NCBI GenBank assembly: GCA_019057735.1
Contig: JAHLWV010000026.1
Coordinates: 1 to 15,803, forward strand
Direction: 5' to 3'
Length of the DNA stretch: 15,803 bases
DNA from: Promethearchaeota archaeon
Lineage (GTDB): Archaea; Asgardarchaeota; Lokiarchaeia; Sigynarchaeales; SOKP01
Every line of letters begins with the position of its first letter. Positions within the stretch are counted from its first letter, which is position 1. Below are positions 15,645-15,803 of the stretch, one piece after another. A program made the position numbers and the translations under genes. The notes under the pieces are model-generated. The model had not been told where the DNA came from and did not search any database. It saw only the letters and a list, made by a program, of their open reading frames with translations.

Positions 15645-15730
15645 AATTTATTTATGAAAAAAATTTGTGTTACATAAAGCGGTTGTTCGAGCCTCTTCTA
15701 GTAAGGGCCCTAAGTTTTCAAAAGTCATAA
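15592..15730. repeat. 55-bp direct repeat (two copies, 84-bp period)
   Basis: Copies at 15592-15646 and 15676-15730 differ at two bases. They contain the start codon and first 17-18 codons of the zinc-ribbon gene and of its upstream fragment. Flanking bases outside the repeats differ apart from scattered matches. Confidence 0.9.
15648..15728 (-). pseudogene. 26-codon duplicated N terminus of the zinc-ribbon gene (leader ORF or gene fragment)
   Basis: Reads MTFENLGPLLEEARTTALC, then NTNFFHK and TAA. Its first 19 codons match the downstream gene except for one amino-acid change (Thr16 for Ile) and two silent changes. After Cys19 the two diverge, and the second CxxC pair is gone. It ends 3 nt before the ATG of the intact gene. 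It is either a truncated paralogue or an upstream leader ORF whose translation is coupled to the real gene. Confidence 0.65.
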
Positions 15731-15803
15731 ATCAATTCTATAGGAGTGATTTTGAGAGGGTTATTTCGATTTTAGAAATTAAATCCTTTTTATTTTTATT
15801 ATT

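Noticed and set aside
15595..15690. GTTCGAGCC occurs twice and resembles a tRNA T-arm, suggesting a tRNA gene or att site
   Set aside because: No acceptor or D-arm partner is found, and the bases are explained as codons of the duplicated minus-strand N terminus.
15592..15730. Possible CRISPR repeats
   Set aside because: Only two copies, with a 29-bp gap, and they encode a protein N terminus; no leader or further units.

Overview
The window looks like a piece of an archaeal chromosome, most likely from an Asgard or TACK-type archaeon. It carries a group II chaperonin (thermosome) subunit with a GGM tail, ribosomal proteins eL38 and eL40, a Pth2-type peptidyl-tRNA hydrolase, an archaeal-type TruD, a class IIb aspartyl-tRNA synthetase of archaeal/eukaryotic form, and a type 2 methionine aminopeptidase. 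eL38 is absent from bacteria and from many euryarchaea. The DNA is AT-rich, and several genes have a TATA-like box 40-55 bp before the start codon. A few instead show clear Shine-Dalgarno sites. Assignment below this level is inference.

Layout. (1) Bases 1-3640, minus strand: a two-gene accessory module. A GIY-YIG nuclease-like protein with internal repeats and a long Glu/Lys-rich, poly-Gly tail overlaps by 86 nt the start of a large HerA/VirB4-like P-loop ATPase that runs off the left edge. (2) 3640-4050: divergent promoters, then a small helical protein ORF on the plus strand that has lost, or never had, a usable in-frame start. (3) 4055-5743 minus: thermosome subunit. (4) 5919-8878: a translation block. 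eL40 is on the minus strand and divergent from a plus-strand run of eL38, a NusA-like KH protein with an N-terminal zinc site, Pth2 and TruD. (5) 8883-10430 minus: a lone beta-class DNA methyltransferase placed tail-to-tail with TruD, 4 nt apart. (6) 10501-13647 plus: aspS, map and a sugar-phosphate-type nucleotidyltransferase. (7) 13648-14223: 576 bp with no convincing gene and one hairpin. (8) 14224-15459 plus: a cyclophilin-like small protein and a VTT/DedA-like membrane protein. (9) 15477-15730 minus: a 55-residue zinc-ribbon protein preceded by a 26-codon ORF that duplicates its own N terminus.

How the genes fit together. Regions 3-6 are mostly protein synthesis and quality control: ribosome, tRNA charging, tRNA modification, peptidyl-tRNA recycling, N-terminal Met removal and folding. 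The left edge (nuclease plus ATPase) is the best candidate for an uncharacterised system, and the right edge holds an unusual small-gene duplication. No rRNA, tRNA, CRISPR array or recognisable transposase was found.
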